A stretch of 64,000 nt of DNA from DASPMP01 sp035758925 (GTDB taxonomy: Bacteria > Gemmatimonadota > Gemmatimonadetes > Gemmatimonadales > Gemmatimonadaceae), in NCBI GenBank assembly GCA_035758925.1, contig DASTVV010000144.1, positions 1 to 64,000 of the forward strand, read 5' to 3'. Of the stretch, positions 45,450 through 54,358 are shown piece after piece. The position numbers and the translations under genes are program-made. Position 1 is the first letter of the stretch. The number at the start of each line of letters is the position of its first letter. The notes beneath the pieces are model-generated. The model worked only from the letters and a program-made list of their open reading frames with translations. It did not search any database and had not been told where the DNA came from.

Positions 45450-47171
45450 TCACTCAGCGGTTACTGCGTACAGCCCGAACATCGTGCCCACGAACGCGCG
45501 CGAGAAGCCACCGGCAACTCGCGTGCTCAGAATCGTGCCGTCCTGATCGCCGGCGAGCAGCGTCCATTTGTCCGGGCCGCTGCCGTAGTAGAAGTCGTAC
45601 TTTTCGCCGCGCGCCACGATACGCAGGTATATCGGTGCATCCGGCGCGTTCGCAAGCGGCGCCGACGCCACCACGACACTGCCGCTGCCGGCTGACGCAC
45701 CGGCGCGCTTTTCCAGCTGAACGGCCGGCATGCCGTCAACCAGGGCGACGGCGAGAAGGTAGAAGTAGTTCTCGCTCTGGAAGGCGATGAGGCCCGCCTT
45801 GTCCCCAGCCTTCTGCGGTGTGTACGTCATGGCCGTTGAGGCCGTGGCGTGGAGATGCTGTTGTCGCCGGCCGATGAACGACGGCTGGCCTGGGCCGCTG
45901 ATGTCGACTGGCCGCGCGCGAATGGTGAGGCTTCCCGGCGTCGACGTGAGGTCGTACCACTTCTCCCGCGGTGTGCGGAGGAAACTCCAATAGGGTGCCA
46001 GCGCGCGTCCGTTGAAGTCGTCGCGGACGACGAAGTTGCCGCTCGTGCGAACCGCTGGTGCCGCCTGTCCCTGGAGTTCCGGCTTGGCGTGCACGTATGG
46101 CACGGTCGCCGAGTCGGTGAGAATGACCGGCCAGCCATTCACCCACCGCATCGGAAGCAGGAAGGTTTCGCGACCGATGTTGTGGAAGTTCTCGCGGTAG
46201 GGCCGGACGCCGAGGAACACCGCCCACCATTCTCCCGACGGCGTACGCACGAAGTCGGCGTGGCCAGTGGACGTGATGGGGAAGGGACGGCCCGCGCTCA
46301 GGTGACGCTGAGTGAGAATGGGGTTACCGGAGTGGGGGACGTACGGTCCCCACACCGAGTCGCTCCGAAAGACCACTTCGGAGTGCTCGTCGGCGGTGCC
46401 GCCCTCGGCGCAGAACAAGTAGTACTTGCCGTCAACCTTGAAGACGTGCGGCGCCTCGATCCAGATGGGTTTCTTCGTGATGTCGACGCCGCCATTCACG
46501 ATCAGCTTGCGATCGCCGACAAGCTTCCGGTTCGCCCAGTCGAACTCCTGCATCCAGATGGCGCGATGTCCATCGTACAGCGGCCGCCCCACCGGTGCGC
46601 CATTGCTCACGATGTACGCCTTGCCGTCATCGTTGAAGAAGATGGACGGGTCCACCTCGATGCCGGGCAGCCACGACGGGTCGGACCACGGCCCGCTGGG
46701 GTTCGTGGCGGTGACGACGAACGAGCCGCCGCGATCCACAGTAGTCGTGATCATGTAGAACGTGCCGCGGTGGTAACGGATGGCGGGTGCGAAGATGCCG
46801 CGCGACACGCCGGCGCTGTCGAGATTGAGCTGTGACGGCCGGTCGAGCACATGTCCGATCTGCGTCCAGTTGACGAGATCCCTGCTGTGAAAGATCGGGA
46901 CGCCCGGGAAGTAGGCGAAGCTCGACGTCACGAGGTAGTAGTCGTCGCCCACCCGCACCATGCTGGGATCCGGGTAGAAGCCCGCGAGGATCGGGTTGTA
47001 ATAATCGCCGGCTCCGGCACGGAACCGATCGTAGACCGAGTCGCGTCCTTCGTACACGAACCAGTCGAACCGCGGATCGCGACTCGCGTTCTGCCGATGG
47101 GCCAGGCTGTATGCGCCCAGGAGAACGGGCGCGGCGATCAGAGTCAGTGTGCGGAGCAAGCGAGCTCGCAT
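45450..47171 (-). CDS. GH43 beta-xylosidase/arabinofuranosidase, secreted
   Basis: 573 residues. Signal peptide MRARLLRTLTLIAAPVLLGA fixes ATG 47171. Five-bladed propeller with DYYNPILAGFYPDPSMVRVG (general base Asp), DDYYLVTSSFAYFPGVPIFHSRDLVNW, GIFAPAIRYHRG, FFNDDGKAYIV (Asp) and EAPHVFKVDGKYYLFCAEGG (acid Glu). A second beta-sandwich (about 380-573; FVVRDDFNGRALAPYW, NYFYLLAVAL) is the C-terminal domain usual in GH43 xylosidases. Removes xylose or arabinose from xylan fragments. Confidence 0.93.
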   Translation of the reverse strand: MRARLLRTLTLIAAPVLLGAYSLAHRQNASRDPRFDWFVYEGRDSVYDRFRAGAGDYYNPILAGFYPDPSMVRVGDDYYLVTSSFAYFPGVPIFHSRDLVNWTQIGHVLDRPSQLNLDSAGVSRGIFAPAIRYHRGTFYMITTTVDRGGSFVVTATNPSGPWSDPSWLPGIEVDPSIFFNDDGKAYIVSNGAPVGRPLYDGHRAIWMQEFDWANRKLVGDRKLIVNGGVDITKKPIWIEAPHVFKVDGKYYLFCAEGGTADEHSEVVFRSDSVWGPYVPHSGNPILTQRHLSAGRPFPITSTGHADFVRTPSGEWWAVFLGVRPYRENFHNIGRETFLLPMRWVNGWPVILTDSATVPYVHAKPELQGQAAPAVRTSGNFVVRDDFNGRALAPYWSFLRTPREKWYDLTSTPGSLTIRARPVDISGPGQPSFIGRRQQHLHATASTAMTYTPQKAGDKAGLIAFQSENYFYLLAVALVDGMPAVQLEKRAGASAGSGSVVVASAPLANAPDAPIYLRIVARGEKYDFYYGSGPDKWTLLAGDQDGTILSTRVAGGFSRAFVGTMFGLYAVTAE

Positions 47172-47267
47172 GCTACTCTCCTGTTCAAAGGTGTTGCGGA
47201 GAACGCCCCTGCCTCCTCGTACGCTTTCACGAAGGCCTTTTCGGAAGTGACGGAAAGACGGATAATC

Positions 47268-47335
47268 CTCGCACAAATCTCTCGTCGAATTCAGTGATCC
47301 AGGCCTGGATCTCGCACAAAACTCTCGTCGAACTC
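47268..47335. promoter_or_regulatory. Direct repeats flanking a 16-bp palindrome upstream of GH43
   Basis: Two 25-bp copies (47268-47292 and 47311-47335) differ at two positions; both carry CTCGCACAAA and CTCTCGTCGAA. Between them is the perfect palindrome GATCCAGGCCTGGATC (47296-47311). The set lies in the 206-bp gap between GH115 and GH43 on the minus strand, about 100-165 bp upstream of the GH43 start. It could be an operator cluster for an internal promoter. Confidence 0.5.
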
Positions 47336-47377
47336 CAACGCCGCGGTCGAGCTCTGAATCGTAGCGTTACCCCAGAA

Positions 47378-50347
47378 TCACTCGCGATTCGGTTGACCGG
47401 ACCCGGTTGCGGCCGACGAAGCCGGTGCAGGACGATAGAAGCTCTCAGGCGGTCCCAGATAGCTTGGCCGTTCGCCACCAAGATCCACCACGATCCTCTG
47501 CAACACCACCCCCGGATCGACGGCCCAGAACTTCAGCACGTGCGCTCCCGGCGTGGCAAGTTGATGTCGTGTCGCGAAGATCTTGATGTTGTCCGCCACA
47601 GACCTCTCCCACGCCGCGCTTGATGTGTCCGCGGTGGTGTTCACGACTTGCGGCGGCTCGTCGTCGAACGAGACCGCGTAGCGCAGGCCGTCCTTCACGC
47701 CGCTGAAGTTGTGCGTCGGCGACACATATGCCTTCACCTGAACCGAGCCGCTGTCGAAGACGAACATGCGGTACTCCAACCGTGCGGCATTGACGCCCGG
47801 TTTCTGGCTTGCGTTGCCAGGTACCGTCGCCATGCCGGACATCGTTCTGCCGAGATCGGGGACGCGCTGCCAGGTGAAGCCGTTCACGCTCACTGCACGC
47901 GAGTAGTGCTCGGACTCCATCGCGACCACACCGTTGCCTTGCACGAATCCGTTGACGTCGTCGCGCGATGGCGCCTGTGCGTGGCGCACCGGCGCCTGCA
48001 GCACGAAGCGACGCTCGCCGGATGCACCGCTCGTGACGGTGATCGGAACACGATGCAGACCAACGGGTGCACGCGACCAGTCGACGCTCACGATGAGGCG
48101 CTGGTCCTTCGTGAGTGTACCACTGCGCGGAGACACGTCCAGCCACGGCTGGCCAGTCTCGACGCGAAACTCCACGGGCTCTTTCCCGCGATTGAACACG
48201 TCGATCCACGACGACTGTCGCTGGAATGAATCGAATTCAGGCAGCGCGGGCTCGCGGAAGCGAAATCCGCCGGGTGGAGGAGCCTGGCCGCCGGGTACAA
48301 ACGGAACCTGACCATCCCAGGACACGCCCAACTCGCCAGGCAGCGGCACCTGGATCACGTCCGTGCGCGGCATGACGTTGCGCGGCGGCTCCTGCCAGTA
48401 CGTGTAGCCGATGTGTGTCTGATCCATCATGTGCGACCACTTTCCTCCCGCGAGCGTGTCGTTGAAGAACCGCGAGATCTCCGCGTCGCGCTGGAACAGC
48501 TCGCGTGCACGATCGGCGTAGTCGTTCGTCGACGCCCGGCCCTGCAGCGCGTACAGCCGATTCTTCGCCACGGTCACGTACAGCTCGTTCAGATTCGCCG
48601 CCGCCAACACGGGATGGAGCACCAGCTGATAGTACGCGTCCTTGTACGCCGGTGGGAGCGTCTCGCCGATCGCGCGCGCGCGTCTTGCCAGGCCGGCGTA
48701 GTCCGCGACAATCCTGTCTGCTTCGCTGTAGTTCGCGATGCTGTACGTCTCGGGCGCGAGCAGCTCGGGCTTCCGTCGGCCCGCGTACTTGAGGTACTTC
48801 GTGACGACGTCGGCGATGTCGCTCGCGCTTTGCGGCCCAAACTGCTGCTCGGCCCAGCGTCGCGTGTACTCACCCAGCCGCTCTGCCGGCCACGCGTTGG
48901 GATTCCACGCGAAGTCCAGGAAGAACTGGATCGGGAATTCCATTGGCTTGATGTCGCCGACGTTCACGATCCAGATGCGGTCCGCGCCAAGCCGATACGA
49001 GAGATTCATCTGCTCCCAGACGCGCGCGATGGGATTCGTGTTGATCCACTTGTAGTTCCGCGGTCCGCCGACGTAATCGAAGTGGTAATAGACGCCAAAT
49101 CCGCCAGGCCGTTTGCGCTCGGCAGCGGCCGGCAGACGTCGGACGTTGCCCCAGTTGTCGTCCGCGAACAGCAGCGTGACGTCCTCAGGCACTCGCATGC
49201 CCTTGTCGTAGTAGTCCTGCACTTCCTTATATAGGGCCCAGAGTTGGGGCGTGGCGGACGCGTCCCTTTGCGTGACGTCGGTGATGATCCTGCGCTGGTC
49301 TGCTACGATGCGCTCGAGCAGCGCGATGTTGCTGCCCTCGGTCATTGGCATGTCGCCATCGCCGCGCATTCCGATGGTGACGATGTTCTCGCGCGCTCCG
49401 CCGGGGCCGTTCACCATTCGATCCACCCCTTTGCGCCAGAAGTCGCGCAGGGTGGAATCGTTCTGTTCGTAATTCCACGGGCCCTTGCCGTAACGCCGCC
49501 ACTCCTGCTGTGCGCGCGTGAGCGGCTCGTGGTGCGACGTCCCCATCACGATCCCGTACTCCTGTGCAAGGCGTGCGTTGAGCGAATCGTCGTCCGCAAA
49601 CGCGTTGCCCCACATGGCTGGCCACAGGTAATTGCCCTTCAGGCGCAGTACGAGCTCGAACACCTTCTCGTAGACCTTGTGATTCACCCCTCCGAACGTC
49701 TCGCGCGTCCAGCCCGAGAAGGCCGGCGCCTCGTCATTGATGAAGATGCCACGGTACTTCACCGCGGGCTCGCCAGCCGTGTGTCGTCCCGGCTGCACGT
49801 AGAGGTCGGGCTGGCGACGAGTGGGGACGTCGGCCCACCAGTACCATGGTGAGACTCCGATTTGCGCCGACAGATCGTAGATGCCGTAGATCGTTCCCCG
49901 CCTGTCGCTGCCAACGATCACGAGCGCCTGGTCGACGCCGGGCAGCGGATCCTTCACGACCTGGACGAGAAACGTCTCCCAGCGTCCAGCGATGCCTTTC
50001 ACGTCGAGCTTTCGGGTCTTGACCAGTCTATCGACGAGTGTGCTCGAGCCGATGGTCCCGACGATCACCGCGGCGTCGTTTGGTGCCCCGTGCACGTGGA
50101 GACTTGCGTCGGTTCCCGTCACGCGGCCCAGGTCAAGACGCAGGTCATTGGCGGCGCGGATCACGCCCGGGTAATCGGAGCTGCTGACGAAGATGTGCGC
50201 CGGCCGCCCATCGACAGCGAGCGGGAAGCTCCCCGGCGATCTGCCGGAGGCGACGTAACGCTCTGGCTGTCCGCCGGATGGCTGGGCCCCTAGGTACGAG
50301 ACGCCCGCAGAGGCGAGCGTCGCGGCAACGACGGCAGCGAACATCAT
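47378..50347 (-). CDS. GH115 alpha-glucuronidase, secreted
   Basis: 989 residues. GH115 features: FPLAVDGRPAHIFVSSSDYPGV, VIVGSDRRGTIYGIYDLSAQIGVSPWYWWADV, KYRGIFINDEAPAFSGW, VFELVLRLKGNYLWPAMWGNAF, GIVMGTSHHEPLTRAQQEW, TIGMRGDGDMPM, LLFADDNWGNVRRLP and YHFDYVGGPRNYKWINTNP. The family removes (4-O-methyl)glucuronic acid from internal as well as terminal xylose of xylan, complementing GH67. ATG 50347 gives a signal-like MMFAAVVAATLASAG; a longer reading from 50449 would start upstream of the likely promoter. First gene of the minus operon ending at 42259. Confidence 0.93.
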   Translation of the reverse strand: MMFAAVVAATLASAGVSYLGAQPSGGQPERYVASGRSPGSFPLAVDGRPAHIFVSSSDYPGVIRAANDLRLDLGRVTGTDASLHVHGAPNDAAVIVGTIGSSTLVDRLVKTRKLDVKGIAGRWETFLVQVVKDPLPGVDQALVIVGSDRRGTIYGIYDLSAQIGVSPWYWWADVPTRRQPDLYVQPGRHTAGEPAVKYRGIFINDEAPAFSGWTRETFGGVNHKVYEKVFELVLRLKGNYLWPAMWGNAFADDDSLNARLAQEYGIVMGTSHHEPLTRAQQEWRRYGKGPWNYEQNDSTLRDFWRKGVDRMVNGPGGARENIVTIGMRGDGDMPMTEGSNIALLERIVADQRRIITDVTQRDASATPQLWALYKEVQDYYDKGMRVPEDVTLLFADDNWGNVRRLPAAAERKRPGGFGVYYHFDYVGGPRNYKWINTNPIARVWEQMNLSYRLGADRIWIVNVGDIKPMEFPIQFFLDFAWNPNAWPAERLGEYTRRWAEQQFGPQSASDIADVVTKYLKYAGRRKPELLAPETYSIANYSEADRIVADYAGLARRARAIGETLPPAYKDAYYQLVLHPVLAAANLNELYVTVAKNRLYALQGRASTNDYADRARELFQRDAEISRFFNDTLAGGKWSHMMDQTHIGYTYWQEPPRNVMPRTDVIQVPLPGELGVSWDGQVPFVPGGQAPPPGGFRFREPALPEFDSFQRQSSWIDVFNRGKEPVEFRVETGQPWLDVSPRSGTLTKDQRLIVSVDWSRAPVGLHRVPITVTSGASGERRFVLQAPVRHAQAPSRDDVNGFVQGNGVVAMESEHYSRAVSVNGFTWQRVPDLGRTMSGMATVPGNASQKPGVNAARLEYRMFVFDSGSVQVKAYVSPTHNFSGVKDGLRYAVSFDDEPPQVVNTTADTSSAAWERSVADNIKIFATRHQLATPGAHVLKFWAVDPGVVLQRIVVDLGGERPSYLGPPESFYRPAPASSAATGSGQPNRE

Positions 50348-50419
50348 GCAGCGATTCGGACGTGTGGGTGTGATGACGGGATTCTCCCGGAGCTCGGCCC
50401 AGGAGGCTTCGCAACCGCA

Positions 50420-50449
50420 ATCATACGGTGATAAGATGAATTGAGGCAA
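50420..50449 (-). promoter_or_regulatory. Candidate promoter of the GH115 operon
   Basis: On the minus strand: TTGCCT (50449-50444), 18-bp spacer, TATGAT (50425-50420). Initiation would be near 50413, about 65 nt before the ATG at 50347. Confidence 0.5.
50427..50439 (-). promoter_or_regulatory. Candidate operator TCATC-TTA-TCACC in GH115 promoter
   Basis: TCATCTTATCACC in gene orientation, one mismatch from TCACCTTATCACC at 21523-21535 in the SusC2 promoter, same orientation to the gene. It occupies the promoter spacer next to the -10. Confidence 0.45.
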
Positions 50450-50522
50450 GCGCCTGACGCAGCGGTGCGTCCTGGAGCATGATTACCGCAGCAACCCCAA
50501 CATGCTGAAGGAGAGCCCCACC

Positions 50523-51350
50523 ATGACTACGCGTATCTCGATCGGCGTACTCGTCGCCAGCTTTGTCCTCGCCGGTTGCGACCGGCCGTCCACTGCGCCT
50601 CTTCAGGCCTCGGCAAGCCCACAGGCCTCCATTACACATGGATCGCTTGACGGCAATGGCCACCCGGCGGTGGTGCTCATCATCATGGACGTCGGCGGCG
50701 AGCCGGCATTCCGCTGCTCTGGAACCTTGATCGCGCCAAAGGTCGTCCTCACAGCGGGTCACTGCGCGGGCGAGCCCGGAGAATTCAGTGGCATGCGCAT
50801 TTTCACGGAGTCCGATGTCGAGAACGGCGACAACAACTATCCGTTTTCGGGTCCCAATACCATCGAGGCGTCGTCCTGGGCGTCACATCCTCAGTTCACG
50901 GAGAATCTTTTCTTCCTGCACGACGTAGGCGTCATCGTGCTGTCAAAGGCGGTCAAGCTTCAAAGCACCGAGTATGGAAGGTTGCCGTCCCGGGATCAGC
51001 TCGATGCATTGAAGCCGAGCAGCGCAACGACGTTCACGGCGGTCGGATACGGTTTGCAGCGCATCAATCCGGCCCAGGTGGAAGGGGAACGTATTCGAAT
51101 GGTCGCGCAGCCCCAGCTGATTCAGATCAATACGGGATTCACAGGACCTTTTTCGCTGCTGCTCTCGAACAACGCCTCCAGCGGCGGCACCTGCTTCGGC
51201 GATTCCGGCGGCCCCAATTACCTGGCTGCTTCGAACGTGGTTGCCGGAGTAACGTCCTTCGGACTGAACAACTCCTGCGGGGGCACCGGCGGCGTCTTCC
51301 GTCTGGACCGTGCCGACGTCCTGGAGTTCGTGCAGAAGTTCCTGAAGTGA
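50523..51350 (+). CDS. Trypsin-like (S1) serine protease lipoprotein
   Basis: 275 residues. Lipobox LAGC after MTTRISIGVLVASFV, so exported and anchored. Complete triad: His80 in LTAGHCA, Asp134 in HDVGVIVL, Ser228 in CFGDSGGP. RCSGTLIAPKVVLTAGHC is the classic S1 start. ATG 50523 preferred over 50502 because AAGGAG lies about 11 bases upstream. Unrelated to the xylan genes; divergent from GH115. Target unknown. Confidence 0.93.
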   Translation: MTTRISIGVLVASFVLAGCDRPSTAPLQASASPQASITHGSLDGNGHPAVVLIIMDVGGEPAFRCSGTLIAPKVVLTAGHCAGEPGEFSGMRIFTESDVENGDNNYPFSGPNTIEASSWASHPQFTENLFFLHDVGVIVLSKAVKLQSTEYGRLPSRDQLDALKPSSATTFTAVGYGLQRINPAQVEGERIRMVAQPQLIQINTGFTGPFSLLLSNNASSGGTCFGDSGGPNYLAASNVVAGVTSFGLNNSCGGTGGVFRLDRADVLEFVQKFLK

Positions 51351-51412
51351 CGTTCGACGGACCCGACTCCGACGCTATGCCGACATGACGTCCGCCGAGC
51401 ATATTTGAGCCC

Positions 51413-52399
51413 ATGACTCGGCTGATTGTCATGGCGGCGCTGGCCATCCTCGCGAATGGTGCGGCGGCACAGAAGTACGTCGACGCCCAGGGGCGCATTC
51501 GCGTTGCGCTCGCGAAGCAGCCGTTCTCGCCAACCGGTGTGTCGCAGGGACCGACGACGATGGCGACCGGCGGTATCCAGGACACGCTCGCCCGGCTCGG
51601 CGCGGTCCTGCGTCTGGGCGAAGCACAGCTAACTGCCGACGAGAATACCGAATACGGCGGTTGGAAGCGTCTCGGCATGGCGCTGGGACATTTCGCGGAC
51701 ATTGTCGAGCGCAACGAGCGGGACGGATACTTCACCGTCGGACTGCTTGCCACATGCCCGTCGATGCCCGGTCTGGTTGCCGGCCTGCAGCATTCGGGCA
51801 GTACGCGTGAGCCGCTCAAGATCGGGATGCTGTGGCTCGACGCGCATCCGGACTACAACACTCCGGAGACGACGCGGAGCGGTTCCCTTGGAGGCATGCC
51901 GGTGGCGGTCGCCACCGGTCGCGCCCTTCAGCGCATGCGGATCGACGCCAGGCTGGATCCGCCGCTTTCGGACCGACACGTGGTCATGGCGGGTGTGCGC
52001 CTGACCGATCCGCTCGAGCAGTCGTTGCTGGACGAGTCGTTCATCGAGCAGCTCAGCGTCGACGACCTTCGCCGCCAGACGCCGGCGGTATTCGCGCAGC
52101 TCGATCGGCTCAGCCGCCTCGTAGACAAGATCTATGTGCACCTCGACATGGACGTGCTCGATCCGCGCGAAGTGATGGGACACGGAAACAAGGTGCCCAA
52201 CGGCCCATCGAGCGCGGAGCTGGCGTCCCTCTTTCAGCAGATCTTCACGCGGTATCCCAAGGCTTCCGCCATCGGGTTCGCGACCATTCCGCCCACCGAC
52301 GAAGGAGGTCTGTCCATCGCCGCGCTGAATCGCATGATCGCGGGCGCTGTTCGCGGCGTCCAGGCACGCGAGGCAAAAGCGGGACGGGTGAGCCCGTGA
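51413..52399 (+). CDS. Arginase/agmatinase-family protein, secreted, first metal His missing
   Basis: 328 residues with a signal peptide (MTRLIVMAALAILANGAAAQ), unusual for ureohydrolases. WLDAHPDYN and YVHLDMDVLDP supply most Mn ligands, and GFATIPPTDEGGLSIAALN matches the C-terminal region. The GGDHS motif that supplies the first His is replaced by LLATCPSMPGLVAG, so a binuclear Mn site is incomplete unless the Cys substitutes. Activity as arginase is doubtful; a related amidinohydrolase or a non-catalytic role is possible. Its stop overlaps the start of the kinase gene (GTGA). Confidence 0.8.
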   Translation: MTRLIVMAALAILANGAAAQKYVDAQGRIRVALAKQPFSPTGVSQGPTTMATGGIQDTLARLGAVLRLGEAQLTADENTEYGGWKRLGMALGHFADIVERNERDGYFTVGLLATCPSMPGLVAGLQHSGSTREPLKIGMLWLDAHPDYNTPETTRSGSLGGMPVAVATGRALQRMRIDARLDPPLSDRHVVMAGVRLTDPLEQSLLDESFIEQLSVDDLRRQTPAVFAQLDRLSRLVDKIYVHLDMDVLDPREVMGHGNKVPNGPSSAELASLFQQIFTRYPKASAIGFATIPPTDEGGLSIAALNRMIAGAVRGVQAREAKAGRVSP

Positions 52400-54327
52400 G
52401 CCAGTCACTCGAGGAAAGGGTCGTCGCCGCGATCGGCGAGCAGTACGTGCTGGACGGTGAGATCGGCCGCGGCGGAATGTCGGTGGTGTATCGTGCGCGT
52501 GACGTGCGACTCAATCGAACCGTGGCCGTCAAGGTGCTGCCCCCGGAGCTCGCGTACGACGCAGCGATCCGGACGCGCTTCACGCGCGAGGCGCAGACGT
52601 CGGCGCATCTGTCGCACTCGCACATCGTGCCCATCTATGACGTGGGTGAACGAGACGGCATCGCGTATTTCGTGATGGGCTTCGTGACCGGCGGCAATCT
52701 CGCGACACTGCTGGGGCGAGAACCGCGACAACCCGTGGATGAGACGCGACGCCTGCTGGCAGAGATCGCCGACGCGCTGGACTACGCCCATCTCCGCGGT
52801 GTGATCCACCGGGACATCAAGCCTGACAACATTCTGCTCGACCGCGATAACGGCCGTGCCATCGTCACCGACTTCGGGATCGCGCGGGCCGCCGAGGCTG
52901 GCGGGGGATCGCGGCTGACGGCGACAGGCATTGCCGTTGGGACGCCGGCATACATGTCGCCCGAGCAGGCCATGGGCGAGCGAGAGCTCGATGGGCGCAG
53001 CGACGTCTACTCGCTCGGCGTACTGGGATACCAGATGTTGACCGGGCGCGTCCCGTTCAGCGCCGGGAACTCGATGGCGCTGCTACTGAAACAAGTGACC
53101 GAGCAACCCCGCCCGATCGTGGACTTGCGGCCGGACGCGCCCAAGGCAGTGAGAGAGGCAATCGAACGCGCGCTGATGAAGGCGCCGGAAGACCGCTGGC
53201 CGACGGCGGCGATGTTTCGCGAAGCACTCACGTCGGACGGTTCATCGGCCGCGTCGTGGCGCGCCGAGGGGCGTGAACCAGTTCGCTATACGTCGCCGGT
53301 TCCGGGGAGCGCTCGACGCGAGCGGTCGACGCGCGACCGCTGGCGCGCGGAGCCTGGTGCAGCTGTTCAGGGCGTGGGAGCATCGCCGCCGCGCGGCGCC
53401 AGAGTTCCCGTACCAAACCAGTCAGCGGCAGTCAGCGGGATCATATTCGAACCGGATCATCTCGCGCCGCTGACGCAGGAACAGCGAGAGGATCTGAGAC
53501 TCTGGCACGGCCGCGTCAATCTGATGGATCGCATCAAGGCCATGCGGGGCTACGGCTGGCTCACACTGGCAGCGCTCTTCGCCAGCTTCGGGGGGATCGC
53601 TGGCGCCATCGACGGGGATATCCCGCCGCTGATCCTCGCGCCGCTGGTGCCCATATACATGGGCTTCAAGTTGTGGCGCCGCGGCAAGTCGCTGCGCAAG
53701 AGCGGACTGAGGCTGCGGCGGGTGATCCTGATGCCGCGCGCCAAGTGGGTGATACCAGCGCCGCAGAAGCCGCTGAGCGAGCAGCAGCTCGAGAAGCTCG
53801 CGCCGCGCGAGATTCTCGACTCTCGCTGGGGAACCGCGATCCGCCGCGCCGCCGAGGATCGCACGGCGATACTCGACATCGTCGCAAAGTTGTCCAAGGC
53901 GGATCGAGCGCTCCTTCCCGATGTCGCGCCCACGACCGATGCACTCGTGGAACGCGTCGCTCATCTCGCGCAGTTGTTGTATCGACTCGACCAGGGAGTC
54001 GACACCCGCCTCATCCAGGAGATCGATGCCCGGATCGCCACCGTGGAGTTGGATGGAGAACCCACGGAAGGTGAACGGCGCCTCGCGCTGCTGCGGCGTC
54101 AACGTGATACGCTCGAGGAGCTCAAGCGGCGGCGGGTAACACTGGTCCGTCAGCTCGACAGTGCGGGCCTGGCGCTGGGCAATCTTCGGCTCGACCTCAT
54201 CAAGCTGCGTTCGTCCGGCTTGCAGTCGGCGCTCTCCGACGTCTCCTCGGCAACGCAGGAAGCACGGGCGCTGTCACGCGAGATCGGCCTGGTGCTGGAC
54301 GCCGCGGCTGAGGTTCGAACTCTGTGA
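52396..54327 (+). CDS. Membrane Ser/Thr protein kinase
   Basis: 643 residues. Complete bacterial Hanks-type kinase domain (about 12-275): EIGRGGMSVVYRARD, VAVKVLPPEL, HRDIKPDNILL (Asp140), TDFGIARA (Asp159), GTPAYMSPEQAMG, DGRSDVYSLGVLGYQMLTG. A Ser/Arg-rich linker follows, then two membrane segments (about 386-430; WLTLAALFASFGGIAG and LILAPLVPIYMGF) and a coiled-coil-rich tail (about 450-643) with heptad-like Leu and many Arg/Glu. The kinase domain is cytoplasmic; no extracytoplasmic sensor (PASTA) is seen. GTG start inside the arginase-like stop implies co-translation. Confidence 0.93.
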   Translation: MSQSLEERVVAAIGEQYVLDGEIGRGGMSVVYRARDVRLNRTVAVKVLPPELAYDAAIRTRFTREAQTSAHLSHSHIVPIYDVGERDGIAYFVMGFVTGGNLATLLGREPRQPVDETRRLLAEIADALDYAHLRGVIHRDIKPDNILLDRDNGRAIVTDFGIARAAEAGGGSRLTATGIAVGTPAYMSPEQAMGERELDGRSDVYSLGVLGYQMLTGRVPFSAGNSMALLLKQVTEQPRPIVDLRPDAPKAVREAIERALMKAPEDRWPTAAMFREALTSDGSSAASWRAEGREPVRYTSPVPGSARRERSTRDRWRAEPGAAVQGVGASPPRGARVPVPNQSAAVSGIIFEPDHLAPLTQEQREDLRLWHGRVNLMDRIKAMRGYGWLTLAALFASFGGIAGAIDGDIPPLILAPLVPIYMGFKLWRRGKSLRKSGLRLRRVILMPRAKWVIPAPQKPLSEQQLEKLAPREILDSRWGTAIRRAAEDRTAILDIVAKLSKADRALLPDVAPTTDALVERVAHLAQLLYRLDQGVDTRLIQEIDARIATVELDGEPTEGERRLALLRRQRDTLEELKRRRVTLVRQLDSAGLALGNLRLDLIKLRSSGLQSALSDVSSATQEARALSREIGLVLDAAAEVRTL

Positions 54328-54358
54328 AAAGACGGGGTCCCGGTCCCGCGTTTCCTGA

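Noticed and set aside
50348..50449. Upstream extension of GH115 to 50449
   Set aside because: The added residues are not signal-like and would lie across the candidate -35/-10; the shorter start gives an export signal.
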